DNA of 64,000 nt from Clitoria ternatea. Its lineage: Eukaryota > Streptophyta > Magnoliopsida > Fabales > Fabaceae. This document shows positions 1-10,160 of the stretch, piece after piece. The DNA is taken from NCBI GenBank assembly GCA_037962975.1, contig CM075672.1:58784501-58848500 (forward strand). The letters run 5' to 3'. The notes beneath the pieces are model-generated. The model was not told the origin of the DNA, ran no database searches, and saw only the letters and a list, made by a program, of their open reading frames with translations. Position 1 is the first letter of the stretch. Each line of letters opens with the position of its first letter. Made by a program: the position numbers and the translations under genes.

Positions 1-310
1 ATTGTTATTCTAGATTAGGGATCCAATTTCCAACATAATTTGTTTATCTGTGTTTATCTCAAGTATCTTACCTATTCTAGATTGCAACTTAACTTTTTAG
101 ATAGATTTTATTTTCTTTTTATCTTATGAACCACTCAATCATGCTATCCTGTGAATATTGTATAAATTGTATATAAATCATTCTTTTGTCTATAACTTCC
201 TTCACATTTACCATAGTAAATAGAAAATTACTGTTGTTATTGGACTTTCAATCCCAATGGAACGATATCTAAATTTTGAAAACTACAAACGATTGGTGCG
301 CTTGCCAATT
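1..310 (+). mobile_element. Probable 3' end of an Athila-like LTR (plus orientation)
   Basis: No gene is seen here. The end of this AT-rich stretch, around 255-308, carries a run that reads 'CAATCCCAATGGAACGAT' and then, about 40 bases on, 'GGTGCGCTTGCCA'. The R-U5 ends of the other Athila LTRs in this window have the same layout: minus-strand element M has GTGGGACGAT then GGTGCGCTTGCCA, and A3 has GTGGAGAACGAT then GTGCGCTTGC. I infer the 3' end of a plus-strand LTR that begins left of the window. No PBS follows, so it would be a 3' or solo LTR. The exact end is not certain. Confidence 0.4.
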
Positions 311-313
311 AAC

Positions 314-357
314 AACCCGGTGATGGAAACGAACTGTTGAGAGGCTATCACCGGGTT
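314..357. repeat. Perfect 11-bp inverted repeat with 22-nt loop
   Basis: The arms are AACCCGGTGAT at 314-324 and ATCACCGGGTT at 347-357. They are exact reverse complements and lie just beyond the putative LTR end. Function is unknown. It could be a footprint of a small hairpin element or chance structure. Confidence 0.6.
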
Positions 358-672
358 AACATAAAGTTAGGTACATAATTAGAATGAAAAGGTCTCAGGC
401 TCAAACATAATTATTGGGTCAAAGGATAATTAATAATATTAAGGATGGCTAAATTTGGCCCTGGCTAATTGTTAAAGAAGGCCTTCATCATTTCCAATTG
501 GCAAACATATCATCATTTAGCAAGCACTGAAGCAAATTTTGTCTCACTAAACAAGAATGTAGACACACTCGGAAAAGAAATAATAAAGGCTCAAAAGCTA
601 ATAAATTACAGGTAATCAACCAATCATGTCCCCAAACTTAATGCGAGATTATAAATTCAGATTGCTAACTAG
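358..672 (-). other. 3' untranslated internal region of element M (minus strand)
   Basis: There is no coding sequence. On the minus strand, 627-645 reads ATTAAGTTTGGGGACATG. This is close to the G-rich word that follows pol in element T (10243-10261) and fits the 3' untranslated part of Athila elements. Solo LTR S1 was inserted at 672/673, because the sequence on both sides belongs to M. I infer continuity with 23918-24314. Confidence 0.45.
627..645 (-). promoter_or_regulatory. G-rich polypurine-like motif of element M
   Basis: The minus strand reads a TTAAGTTTGGGGAC-type word. Athila-lineage elements commonly carry a TTTAAGTTTGGGGG-like word downstream of pol. It may act as a polypurine tract or secondary plus-strand primer. 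That role is an inference from position. Confidence 0.4.
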
Positions 673-1092
673 TGAGACGCCCCAAAATTACGGGGGAAAA
701 TTTATAAATAAAGTGTGGATGATGAAAATAGAGGATAAATTTTTCACGATTTAAAACAATTAAAGGATGGGAGACTTGCGAGATGAAAACTTTAACAAGT
801 ACCCCCCGGACCTTTTTTTTAATAACCTATCTCATATATGAAGATACGAGAAGGTGAACAATTAAGTCAAGAGTGAACCTTGGATGATCAACCTCATGAT
901 CATCAACAAGGAGTAGCGGAAGTGTACAATAACGTTAAGAAAATGAAGGGGAGTGGTAGAAGGTCAAAAGATGATCCATTGAGTTATTAAAATGTATTAA
1001 TTATGTGTGTAGGTCGTCGTACAATCATATTATAGTCGAACAATACCAATTGTACCCTCAAAACCGAGGAAAAAGTGTGAAAACAGGGCCAT

Positions 1093-1336
1093 GAATCGAT
1101 TCAAACACCCTATGAATCGATTCAAATGATTTTGGAGTGCAAAACAGTGAAAACAGGACCCCTTGAATCGATTCAAGCTCGTATAAATCGATTCAGACAC
1201 TTCTGGAACTCAAAATTATGCAAACAGGGGTCCTTGAATCGATTCAAGATTGTATGAATCGATTCACGCCTTCCTGGAACCAAAAATAGTGAAAACAGCA
1301 GCTCTTGAATCGATTCAGGGATCCTCGAATCGATTC
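1093..1336. repeat. GAATCGATTC array in S1: four pairs, 71-72 bp period
   Basis: GAATCGATTC or one-base variants start at 1093, 1114, 1165 (followed by AAATCGATTC at 1185), 1236, 1256, 1307 and 1327. Steps within pairs are 20-21 bp and steps between pairs are 51 bp. The whole is a 71-72 bp tandem repeat of four units, each with two palindromes. The same arrangement is at 51433-51676 in S4. Confidence 0.9.
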
Positions 1337-2742
1337 GAGAGAGCACAGTTGTTGTTTTTATGCAGAAAAAACATTATTTTTGGACTTCCAACCCCCCTAA
1401 CTTTTTCATATCAACTCCAAACGCTACCAAATTTTAACACCAACTAAAATACACCATTTGTGACGTATGGCCACCGGCATCACTCAAAAATTCCCAAAAA
1501 TGAGAAACTTATGCAAATAAATATGTATAGTCCATTCCTTTTTTGAGTAACTTAAGAGTCTATTCTCAATGGAATTGACCCGTTCTAGTTTCTATAAGTC
1601 ACAAATTATGTATTTAAGCTATTGGAACCACCACACACTACTCAAAACTCATAAAACTCATTTTGACCCTACTAGTTCCTTACTTATGCATGACAACCAT
1701 GAAATATCTTCAATTATGCAGCACATAAAGTCATCATTCACAATTCTCATCATTTGTTCATCAAATTGAGCAAAATTCAAGCATTCACACGTTAGCATCT
1801 TACATCACCAAGGTCATAACCAAAACTTGGTCATATATGTAGGTTCCAATTTTCACACATGACCTACAAAATCATTATACACCATCCTAATTACAATGGA
1901 CATAACTCTAAACGTGGCTACATCAAAATCAACAGTTTTGCCGGCCAAGGCACTTCCTATACACCTATTTACCTCTTCCTACAAAATGTACTCCAAAAGA
2001 GTTTCACTCCTCCCATGAATGTCCTGCATCACAAATCTAAAAAGTAGACAACATAGGAGAGTGGGTCATATATTCAAAAGTATGAATATGAATACCATGT
2101 GATTATGTACATATGAATTATACATGTATACTTTGCATTCATATACAACTTAACTTCAATCATCAATACACAAAATAAGCATCATCATGAAATAAGCAAA
2201 GTAAGGCATTTAACACATAATCTAGTCCTTCAATAGTTGGACTATTACACATCTTATCATTTCACTCAATTTACTCTTGGTATTCATATCTTTTATGTTG
2301 TCTTATTACAATTCCTCATCCACAACACCACCATCATCACATATCATCACCTTTGGCATACTTCCTTGCTATATGTAAATGCTCTTAGGCTAATGCATAT
2401 GCACAATGGAATATTTCAACAATTGCAGATCTGACTGTGGGAATGTAAACACCAAATGTGGGTTTCAAGTATGATCATCTAACCATACCCCTACTGCAGT
2501 AGTAAAATATGTACACTTATACTCAATTTGCATGCACTATCACCAATTGTTTTACTGGTACCAAACCACATCACCCATCTTGCAACACCTAGTCATTTTC
2601 ACCATGACCGCGGTATACAACATATTCAACATATGGTGTTACGGGCCGGCCAGATCTCAAATCATGGCGGCTGTGATCTCAAAGACCACCGGGGTCACCT
2701 GCTCATCAAGAGCCACCCCTCACAAGGGTCGGCCACATGTAG

Positions 2743-2747
2743 CTCCC
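2743..2747 (+). repeat. Target-site duplication CTCCC, left copy for tandem element T
   Basis: CTCCC directly precedes the first LTR of T. The identical word follows the third LTR at 22106-22110. Confidence 0.9.
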
Positions 2748-3091
2748 TGATGATGCATGATTTATCTTTAGTTCTTCACTTTAAATGTGTATAATTTGCC
2801 ATCACTTATTGTCTAATATATTGCATTTTAACACATTTTCATCATATGAGCTTTATTTAATATTTGATTTTAAAATGAATTAAGGATTACTTTTTAATAA
2901 ATATTGGTTTTCTCTTGTTTACTTGGGTATTTTATTTTGCAGAAATTAATAAAATTAAGGAACAAGTACAAAGATAATTCAAGGGTCAATAACAAGAGAA
3001 AAATGACCATCAAATGATAAAGAAACAAGAAGAACAAGCCCCGGTGAAAAGAAAGCTACAAAAGCATGAAAATTGGCTATTAGTGCGCTAT

Positions 3092-3127
3092 CTATTAGTG
3101 CGGTTGTAACAGGAACCGCACTAATAG
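3092..3127. repeat. Perfect 14-bp inverted repeat in U3 of LTR1
   Basis: The arms are CTATTAGTGCGGTT (3092-3105) and AACCGCACTAATAG (3114-3127), with the 8-nt loop GTAACAGG. The hairpin ends six bases before the first GAATCGATTC of the array. The same structure is in LTR2 (11895-11930) and LTR3 (20695-20730). Confidence 0.95.
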
Positions 3128-3132
3128 GGTGG

Positions 3133-3348
3133 GAATCGATTCCTACACCAAATCAGCCCATGGGAATCGATTCATGCACCTGGGAATCGATTCCCAGCCT
3201 ACATGAATCGATTCATTTGATGTTTTTCACCTGGGAATCGATTCCCAACCTATAGGAATCGATTCATGAGCCTAGGAATCGATTCCCCTTGCTAGGAATC
3301 GATTCATGAGCTGTATTTTACACAAAAATGAACTGGAGGAATCGATTC
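3133..3348. promoter_or_regulatory. Nine-copy GAATCGATTC array upstream of the LTR1 TATA box
   Basis: Exact copies start at 3133, 3164, 3184, 3205, 3235, 3256, 3276, 3296 and 3339. Steps are 31, 20, 21, 30, 21, 20, 20 and 43 bp, all close to 2, 3 or 4 turns of B-DNA. The last copy ends about 150 bp before the TATA box. I infer an array of binding sites for a dimeric transcription factor on one face of the helix. No factor is known to me for this exact word. Confidence 0.8.
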
Positions 3349-3498
3349 ATCAGTGAAATCATGCGCCGAATCATTGGAAACAACAAAACGCAACTTGGAA
3401 ACAACTTGGAAACAACTTGGAAACAGCTGGAAATCATCTGCACCGAAAGTTTCCACTTGCAACGCGTTTTCCTTAGCTGGCTTCTCCTTTCATTTGCC

Positions 3499-3507
3499 TA
3501 TAAATAG
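3499..3507 (+). promoter_or_regulatory. TATA box of LTR1
   Basis: TATAAATAG lies in a 70-bp stretch (about 3440-3507) that is also conserved upstream of the TATA box of element A3 (59603-59679). A CT-rich likely transcript start follows. LTR2 and LTR3 carry the same box at 12302-12310 and 21102-21110. Confidence 0.8.
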
Positions 3508-4507
3508 AGAAGAACGAGAGGCTTCAGAGATCATCTTCAGACACTTCACTTCACACTTCTCTCTTAGTTCCTTTTCTTTCTTTTAAGCATTAGAGGAAGG
3601 CTTCTGGAGGAATTCTTCCATTCTGGGTTAGGTCTTTCTTATTTTTAGTTTATTTTAATTATGGAGGGCTAAAACCCCTAGATTGATTTTCTTGGAAAAT
3701 ATTGTAATATAATTTTGAGGTTCTTGTTTTTAATATAGTATGCTTGTATTATTGTTATTTCTTCATAATCTTACTCTGCTTATTTAATTCCATTCTGTTT
3801 AATTAAATTTGTATGCTTAATCGGTTTAATTATTCAAATGGAATAAAATAAGATTTTAAATTAAAATGGATTAAGGAAATATGCATGCTTAATGAATATT
3901 TTCATAATCACTTTTAATAATTATGGTTTGCTTAATTCCATAATTTGAGAATAGATTATGTATATAGGCGATGTTCTTATATATGCTCAATAATTCCTAG
4001 ATTTTACGATCTTGACTCCTTTTGCTTAATTAGGATGCTTGATTAAAATATTCATTTTTAAATGAAAGTAAAGGAATTATGAATTGAAAAAGACGCTTAG
4101 TTGATTAATTCAAATTGAGCTAAGAAATCAACAGTAATGAAAGTATACAAATTATCTTTAGTGAACCAAGGATAAATTTATTTACAATATTCCAAGAAAA
4201 TCAATCGCTTGTTATTTATTGTTTTAAATCCTATAATTACTTTGTTTTAGTTTTAATTGTCACAACAAAATCAATCAAACCCCCCCCCCCCCAATTGTAT
4301 GTTTGTTGAACTTATGTTTGTAAAAAATTTTAAGTTGTTAAGTTTTTATTTTTAATTGTTAAAAATTAGTTTAAGACTTGATTTCTCCTAAATTTTTGTG
4401 TTGATCCTTGAGAGAACGACCTAGGTTGACACCCTAGTACTACGTTAATTAATTTTAATGTACTAATTTGACGGAATCACGACTGTAAAAATATTCACGT
4501 CAAATTT

Positions 4508-4525
4508 TGGCGCCGCAGCCGGGGA
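4508..4525 (+). other. Primer-binding site, unit 1 of T (tRNA-Asp type)
   Basis: TGGCGCCGCAGCCGGGGA lies five bases after LTR1. Athila elements usually carry TGGCGCCGTTGCCGGGGA, complementary to tRNA-Asp, and A3 in this window has that form. T differs at two adjacent central positions (CA for TT). The outer 3'-end pairing is kept. Confidence 0.9.
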
Positions 4526-4704
4526 TCAACGATCTTTAGGAAAAACACTTGTTTTAAATTAATTTTTTTTTAAATTGAAAAAAAAAATTTAAAAATTTAA
4601 AAAAAAAATTTTTTTTTTTTTTTGTTTGTTTGTTTATTTTATTTCTTTTGCATGATTTAGGATTCTTATGATTTATTGCTCATCATGATCAAATATCTTG
4701 TTGT
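4526..4704 (+). other. Leader between PBS and gag, with long A and T runs
   Basis: There is no ORF. The leader contains alternating poly-A and poly-T tracts (about 4560-4625) followed by TTTG repeats. Tract lengths differ between the units, as expected for slippage. Confidence 0.7.
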
Positions 4705-5840
4705 ATGCTATGTATGACTAGAAGAACTTTTGAGCATTTATATTCATTTGATCCTGAAATTGAAAGAACTTTTCATAGGTTAATTAGAGAAGCTAGATTT
4801 AATAATAATTTTGTTGATATTGATAGTGATAGTATTTTTTCTGAATCTGTTGAAAGTACTACTGCTAGTTTTTCTGATATGGCTGAACCTCGTGAAAGAA
4901 CTCTTAGAGAACTAGCTGCTCCTGAATTCACTTACGAAAGTTTGTGTATTCAATATCCTGATGAGGATGTCCCTTTTATTCTTAAGACCGGACTTATACA
5001 CCTGTTGCCTAAGTTTCATGGTCTTGCGGGTGAAGATCCGCATAAACACCTCAAAGAATTCCACATTGTGTGTTCCACAATGAAACCCCAAAACGTTCAA
5101 GAAGACCATGTCTATCTTAAAGCGTTTCCTCATTCTTTAGAGGTGTTGCTAAGGATTGGTTGTACTACCTTGCTCCAAGATCAATCACAAGTTGGAATAA
5201 CTTAAAGAAAATGTTCTTGGAAAAATTCTTTCCTGCCTCTAGAACAACTGCAATCCGTAAGGATATATCTGGCATTAAGCAACTCTCTGGAGAAAGTCTT
5301 TATGAGTATTGGGAGAGATTTAAGAAACTCTGTGCAAGTTGCCCTCACCACCAAATTTCTGAACAACTTCTTCTTCAGTACTTCTATGAAGGTTTACACC
5401 ACGTTGATCGCAACATGATTGATGCGGCAAGTGGAGGAGCTTTAGGAGATATGACTGCTGCTGAAGCAAGAAATCTGATTGAGAAGATGGCATCTAACTC
5501 TCAACAATTTGGTGTGAGAAATGATTCTTTCAAACCCATGTTTGATTCCAATTCTAGTTCATCTGGAATTAAATTGGAGAGCAAACTTGATGCTCTCACC
5601 ACTCTGGTCACACAATTGGCAGTAAATCAAAAATCCATAACTGCTAAAGTATGTGGCATCTGCTCTTCACAAGAGCACCCCACTGATTGTTGTCCTTCTC
5701 TACAAGAAAAGGATAATAATAGTCCCCAAGCCTATGCAGCTAACATCTACCATGATAGACCACCACCACAACAACAAAACCATGACCTTTCCACCAACAG
5801 ATACAATCCAGGTTGGAGGAACCATCCAAATTTGAGATAG
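4705..5840 (+). pseudogene. gag: gag of element T, unit 1 (frameshifted)
   Basis: This encodes the Gag structural protein that would form the cytoplasmic particle. An open frame of 166 codons from ATG 4705 carries the N-terminal region. The Retrotrans_gag-type core continues in another frame from about 5150 (its own first ATG is at 5160) to a TAG at 5838-5840. The switch lies near 5141-5144 and looks like a one-base loss. A CCHC zinc knuckle (C-x2-C-x4-H-x4-C) sits at about 5653-5692, followed by a Gln/Pro/Asn-rich tail. The TAG falls inside the conserved 'NHPNLR' region, and the same frame continues open after it. The same lesions are in unit 2. Residue 5278 is A here (Lys) and G in unit 2 (Arg). 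Confidence 0.9.
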
Positions 5841-7814
5841 GGAAACCAACAACAAAATCCCCATCCCCAACCTCCATTTCAAAACAATGCACCAACCTTC
5901 CAAAGACCGACACCTCAACCATCCACAAGTGGCCCTTCTTTGGAGGATCTGGTGAAACAAATGACTGCACAGAACTTAGAGTATCAACAGAGGAATGATG
6001 CTACCATCCAGAGTTTAAGCAACCAAATTGGGCAATTGGCTTCATCATTAAGCCAGTTACAATCTCAAAACTCTGACAAATTACCATCTCAACCAGCCGC
6101 AAATCCAAGAAATGTGAGTGCAATTCAGTTAAGATCAGGTAAGAACCTTGAAGTACCCATACCTAAGGAACCTGAAAAACAAACAGATGTGCCCACAACA
6201 GTTGAGAATGATGTGCCCTCTTCAAGCACAAGCAAATCTGAGATGCAACCATCCCAAATTCCACCTCATATCCCTCTTCCTTTCCCACCAAAAGCAATTC
6301 TAAGCAAGAAGATGGAAGAAGTAGACAAAGAAATTTTGGATACTTTCAGGAAAGTGGAAGTGAATATACCTCTTCTTGATGCAATCAAGCAAATTCCCAA
6401 GTATGCCAAATTTCTAAAGGAGTTGTGTACTCACAAAAGGAGACTCAAGGGCAATGAAAGGATAAGCATGGGAAGAAATGTATCTGCACTGCTTGGTAAG
6501 GAAAATATCCCTGAGAAATGCAAGGATCCAGGTACGTTTTCTATACCTTGTATCATAGGCAATAATAAATTTGAAAATTGTATGTTAGATTTAGGAGCTT
6601 CAATAAATGTTATGCCTATGTCTGTTTTTAAATCTTTGTCTCTTGGAAATTTACAACCTACTGGTGTAGTAATTCAGCTAGCCAATAGGAGCACTGCTTA
6701 CCCTGCTGGAGTTATAGAAGATGTTTTGGTTCAGGTAGAACAACTTGTTTTCCCTGCTGACTTTTTTGTACTTGACATGGAAGAAGGTATGCCTCAAATT
6801 CCTGTTCCTATCATTTTAGGAAGACCATTTTTGAAAACAGCTCGAACCAAAATAGATGTTCATTCTGGAACTCTCTCTATGGAATTTGGTGACACGAGAG
6901 TTCAATTTAATATTCTTGATGCCATGAAATATCCATCTGAAAATCATTCTATTTTCCAAATTGACATTATTGATGAACTGGTTTTTGAACATTTTTCTAA
7001 TATTGATTTGGAATACATGGATGATTCAAATAAATGTTTTGCATGCAATGATTCTGGAAGTTGTGATATTTGTGCTGAAATTGATAAATACATAATTTCT
7101 GATTCAGAGTCTCTAGATATACCTGTTAACCATAAGGAGCTGTATTCAGGATTTCAAGAAAATTCTAACAAAATTTTTGAGGTGCAAACAGCAGAATCAA
7201 AATCTACTTTGTTAGTTCCATCTGTTTTGCAGGCACCCAAGTTAGAATTGAAACCCTTACCTGAGAACCTAAAGTATGTATACTTAGGGGATAATGAACA
7301 GCTCCCGGTGATAATTTCCACTTCTCTTGATGAAAATCAAGAAGAAAAATTGTTGCAGGTATTGAAAAGACATAAGAAGGCTATAGGATGGACATTGGCA
7401 GACATTCCTGGAATTAGTCCATCCATGTGCATGCATAGAATATTTCTGGAGGAAAATACTAAAGCAGTAAGACAGCCCCAGAGGAGACTCAACCCTGTAA
7501 TCCTTGATGTGGTTAAGAAGGAGATCACCAAGCTTCTACAAGCAGGAATTATTTATCCTATCTCTGATAGCCAATGGGTGAGTCCAATTCAAGTGGTTCC
7601 TAAGAAAACAGGGATCACAGTTGTGAAAAATGAAAAGGATGAATTGATCCCAACTAGAGTGCAGAATAGTTGGAGAGTCTGTATTGACTACAGGAGACTT
7701 AACCAGGCAACAAAGAAGGACCATTTCCCTTTACCCTTCATTGACCAAATGCTTGAGCGTCTCGCAGGTAAGTCTCACTACTGTTTTCTTGATGGATTCT
7801 CTGGATATTTTTAG
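5841..7814 (+). pseudogene. gag tail, protease and RT N-terminus of element T, unit 1
   Basis: The frame is open from the TAG at 5840 (first ATG 5940, 624 codons). It has a Gln/Ser-rich Gag tail, then an aspartic protease with the Athila DLGAS active-site motif at residues 217-221 from ATG 5940. A downstream ILGRPFL segment is typical of the second half of these proteases. After an acidic linker the reverse transcriptase begins (YPISDSQWVSP, then a WRVCIDYRRLNQ segment). A TAG at 7812-7814 cuts the RT just after SGYF, before the catalytic Asp-Asp, and the same frame continues. Unit 2 has the same stop. It would encode polyprotein processing and the start of the polymerase. Confidence 0.92.
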
Positions 7815-9398
7815 ATTCACATTGCACCTGAGGATCAAGATAAGACCACATTCACTTGTCCCTTTGGCACATTTGCTTATAGGAGAATGCCATTTGGCCT
7901 ATGCAATGCTCCTGGAACTTTTCAAAGATGCATGATAAGTATTTTTCATGATTTCATTGAAAATTGCATAGAGGTGTTTATAGATGATTTTACTGTCTAT
8001 GGATCTTCATTTAATGCATGCCTTGATAGTCTTGATAAAGTTTTAAACAGATGTATTGAAACTAACCTTGTCTTGAACTATGAGAAATGTCATTTTATGG
8101 TAAAACAAGGAATAGTTTTAGGGCATGTAATCTCTGAAAAAGGAATTGAGGTAGATCCTGCTAAGGTAGAAGTTATATCACATTTGCCTTACCCCTCTTG
8201 TGTTCGAGAGGTTCGTTCTTTTCTTGGCCATGCAGGTTTCTACAGAAGATTCATAAAGGATTTCAGCAAGAAGGCTAGGCCGCTATCCAGTTTGCTTCAA
8301 AAGGATGTGGCATTTGAATTCGATGAAAAGTGTAAGGAGGCTTTTAATTGCCTCAAGCAAGCATTGACCACTACCCCAATAATCCAAGCACCTGATTGGA
8401 CAGCCCCATTTGAATTGATGTGTGATGCCTCTAATTATGCATTGGGAGCTGTCCTTGGTCAAAAGATTGACAAGCAACCTAGGGTCATCTACTATGCATC
8501 TAAAACTTTAGATGCTGCCCAGGTAAATTACACCACCACTGAAAAAGAACTCTTGGCCATTGTTTTTGCATTAGATAAGTTCAGATCTTACCTACTCGGT
8601 TCCCGAGTAGTTGTCTTTACTGACCATGCAGCTCTGAAGTACTTGTTGAAGAAAGGTGAGTCCAAGCCAAGATTAATTCGTTGGATGCTCTTGCTCCAAG
8701 AGTTTGACTTGGAAATTCGTGACAGAAGTGGAACACAAAACCTTGTGGCAGACCATTTAAGCAGAATTGAGAATGCTCCTGATTCAGCACCTATTCGGGA
8801 CCATTTTCCCGATGAACACCTCATGAGTATTTCTAACTCTTTTGATTCACCTTGGTTTGCTAACATTGTAAATTATCTTGTTGCTTCTGTTTTTCCACCA
8901 TGTGCATCCAGAGACCAAATTTCAAAATTAAAAAGTGATGCAAAGTATTATATTTGGGATGACCCGTATTTGTGGAAATTGTGTAATGATCAGGTGATTC
9001 GAAGATGCATTCCCGATCATGAAATAGAATCAGTTCTTCGATTCTGCCATGCTTCACCAGTTGGTGGACATTTTGGTCCACAAAGAACAGCAAGAAAAGT
9101 GTTGGATTCTGGTTTATATTGGCCCATAATTTTTAAGGATGCATGGAGAATTTGTAACACCTGTGATAAATGCCAAAGAGCTAGTAATGCTACCACATGG
9201 AGACAACAGATGCCTCAGCAACCAATGTTGTTTTGTGAAGTATTTGATGTTTGGGGCATTGATTTTATGGGTCCATTTCCTCCATCCTTTGGTTTTACTT
9301 ACATTTTATTGGCTGTTGATTATGTTTCTAAATGGGTGGAAGCTAAAGCCACCAGAACTAATGATGCTCGAGTTGTTGTGGATTTTGTTAGATCGTAA
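7815..9398 (+). pseudogene. RT palm, RNase H and integrase N-terminus of element T, unit 1
   Basis: This continues the frame of the previous segment (first ATG 7887, 503 codons). The RT box reads FIDD at residues 31-34 from ATG 7887. Unit 2 and other Athila copies here read FMDD, so ATA here is probably a G-to-A change. RNase H acidic residues are visible at D180 (MCDAS), E221 (ELLA), D245 (FTDH) and D289 (VADH). The integrase HHCC zinc domain (HAS..GGHFG ... C-NTCDKC) spans about 388-430, and the first catalytic Asp is in WGIDFMG. A TAA at 9396-9398 stops the integrase core; the frame continues beyond it. Unit 2 has the same stop. Confidence 0.92.
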
Positions 9399-10160
9399 AT
9401 TCTTTGCAGGTATGGCATCCCGAGAGCAATCATCAGTGATCAAGGAACACATTTCTGCAACAGGACCATGCAAGCTATGCTCAGGAAGTATGGAGTTGTT
9501 CATAGAGTCTCTACTCCATATCACCCCCAAACCAATGGTCAAGAAGAAGTCTCTAACAGAGAGATCAAAAGAATCCTAGAAAAGATAGTACAGCCTAATA
9601 AAAAGGATTGGAGCAGGAAATTGGATGATGCTCTTTGGGCACATAGAACAGCTTTTAAGGCACCTATAGGAATGTCTCCCTATAGAATTGTTTTTGGTAA
9701 AGCATGTCATCTTCCAGTGGAGATTGAGCATCGTGCTTATTGGGCTGTAAAAGCTTGCAACTTAGCACTTGATCAAGCAGGTGAGGAAAGAAAATTACAA
9801 CTGAATGAGCTTGATGAGATCCGTTTGGCAGCTTATGAGAACTCGAGGTTCTATAAGGAGAAAACAAAGAAATTCCATGATTGCTCAATAGCTAAAAAGG
9901 ATTTTACTACTGGACAGAAAGTGCTACTGTTTAATTCCCGGTTGAAACTGATGGCCGGAAAATTGCGCTCCAAATGGGAAGGACCTTTCATTGTTACGAA
10001 TGTATTTTCCCATGGAGCTGTGGAAATAGAAAGTGAAAACTCCAACAAAAGCTTCAAGGTTAATGGAAAACGTTTGAAGCCATTTCATGAAAATCCTTCA
10101 CTTGTGGATGTTACAATGGAGGAACATGCTTTGGGGGAACCACTTCTTGATCCCCCTTGA
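9399..10160 (+). pseudogene. Integrase core end and C-terminus of element T, unit 1
   Basis: Same frame, open after the TAA (first ATG 9468, 230 codons). It holds the second catalytic Asp (ISDQGTHF, about 9430-9455), the YHPQTNGQ segment and the catalytic Glu region, then a C-terminal GPF module (KWEGPFIV) with the basic FKVNGKRLKPF tail. Integrase would join the cDNA to host DNA and make the 5-bp target duplication. It ends with a natural-looking TGA at 10158-10160. No chromodomain is present, as expected for Athila. Confidence 0.92.

Larger units (their letters stand above)
673..2747 (-). mobile_element. S1 left segment (3' half of the LTR)
   Basis: This is non-coding LTR sequence. It includes the GAATCGATTC array at 1093-1336 and a region at 1855-2100 that matches the middle of S4 in reverse. 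The short open frames here have no family resemblance and I treat them as noise. It ends at the target duplication CTCCC (2743-2747) made when T inserted. Confidence 0.75.
2748..4502 (+). mobile_element. LTR1 of element T (1755 bp)
   Basis: Starts TGATGATGCATGATTTATC and ends TATTCACGTCA, just before the PBS. In order it holds a perfect 14-bp hairpin (3092-3127), nine GAATCGATTC palindromes (3133-3348), a 12-bp tandem repeat of AACTTGGAAACA type (about 3392-3432), a TATA box (3499-3507), an AT-rich R-U5 region and a 13-C run (4280-4292). It differs from LTR2 and LTR3 by T instead of C at 3624, where the others have a CpG. That is the only substitution I noticed. The short frames at 3073-3255 and 3353-3586 are LTR sequence, not genes. 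Confidence 0.95.

Noticed and set aside
1093..1336. CRISPR-like look of short regular repeats with unique spacers
   Set aside because: The repeat is a 10-bp palindrome, the array is in a plant LTR, there are no cas genes, and the spacers are themselves related at a 71-bp period.
4280..4292. C-run length difference between the T LTRs as a sign of separate insertions
   Set aside because: Mononucleotide runs slip easily and may be sequencing error. The flanks are identical.
5141..5160. Programmed frameshift inside gag of T
   Set aside because: The break falls within the conserved gag core, with no slippery heptamer or following structure seen. A one-base loss fits better.
5838..5840. Programmed TAG readthrough in element T
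   Set aside because: Two further stops and a frameshift lie in the same polyprotein, and the context after the stop lacks a known readthrough signal. Simple nonsense mutation is more likely.
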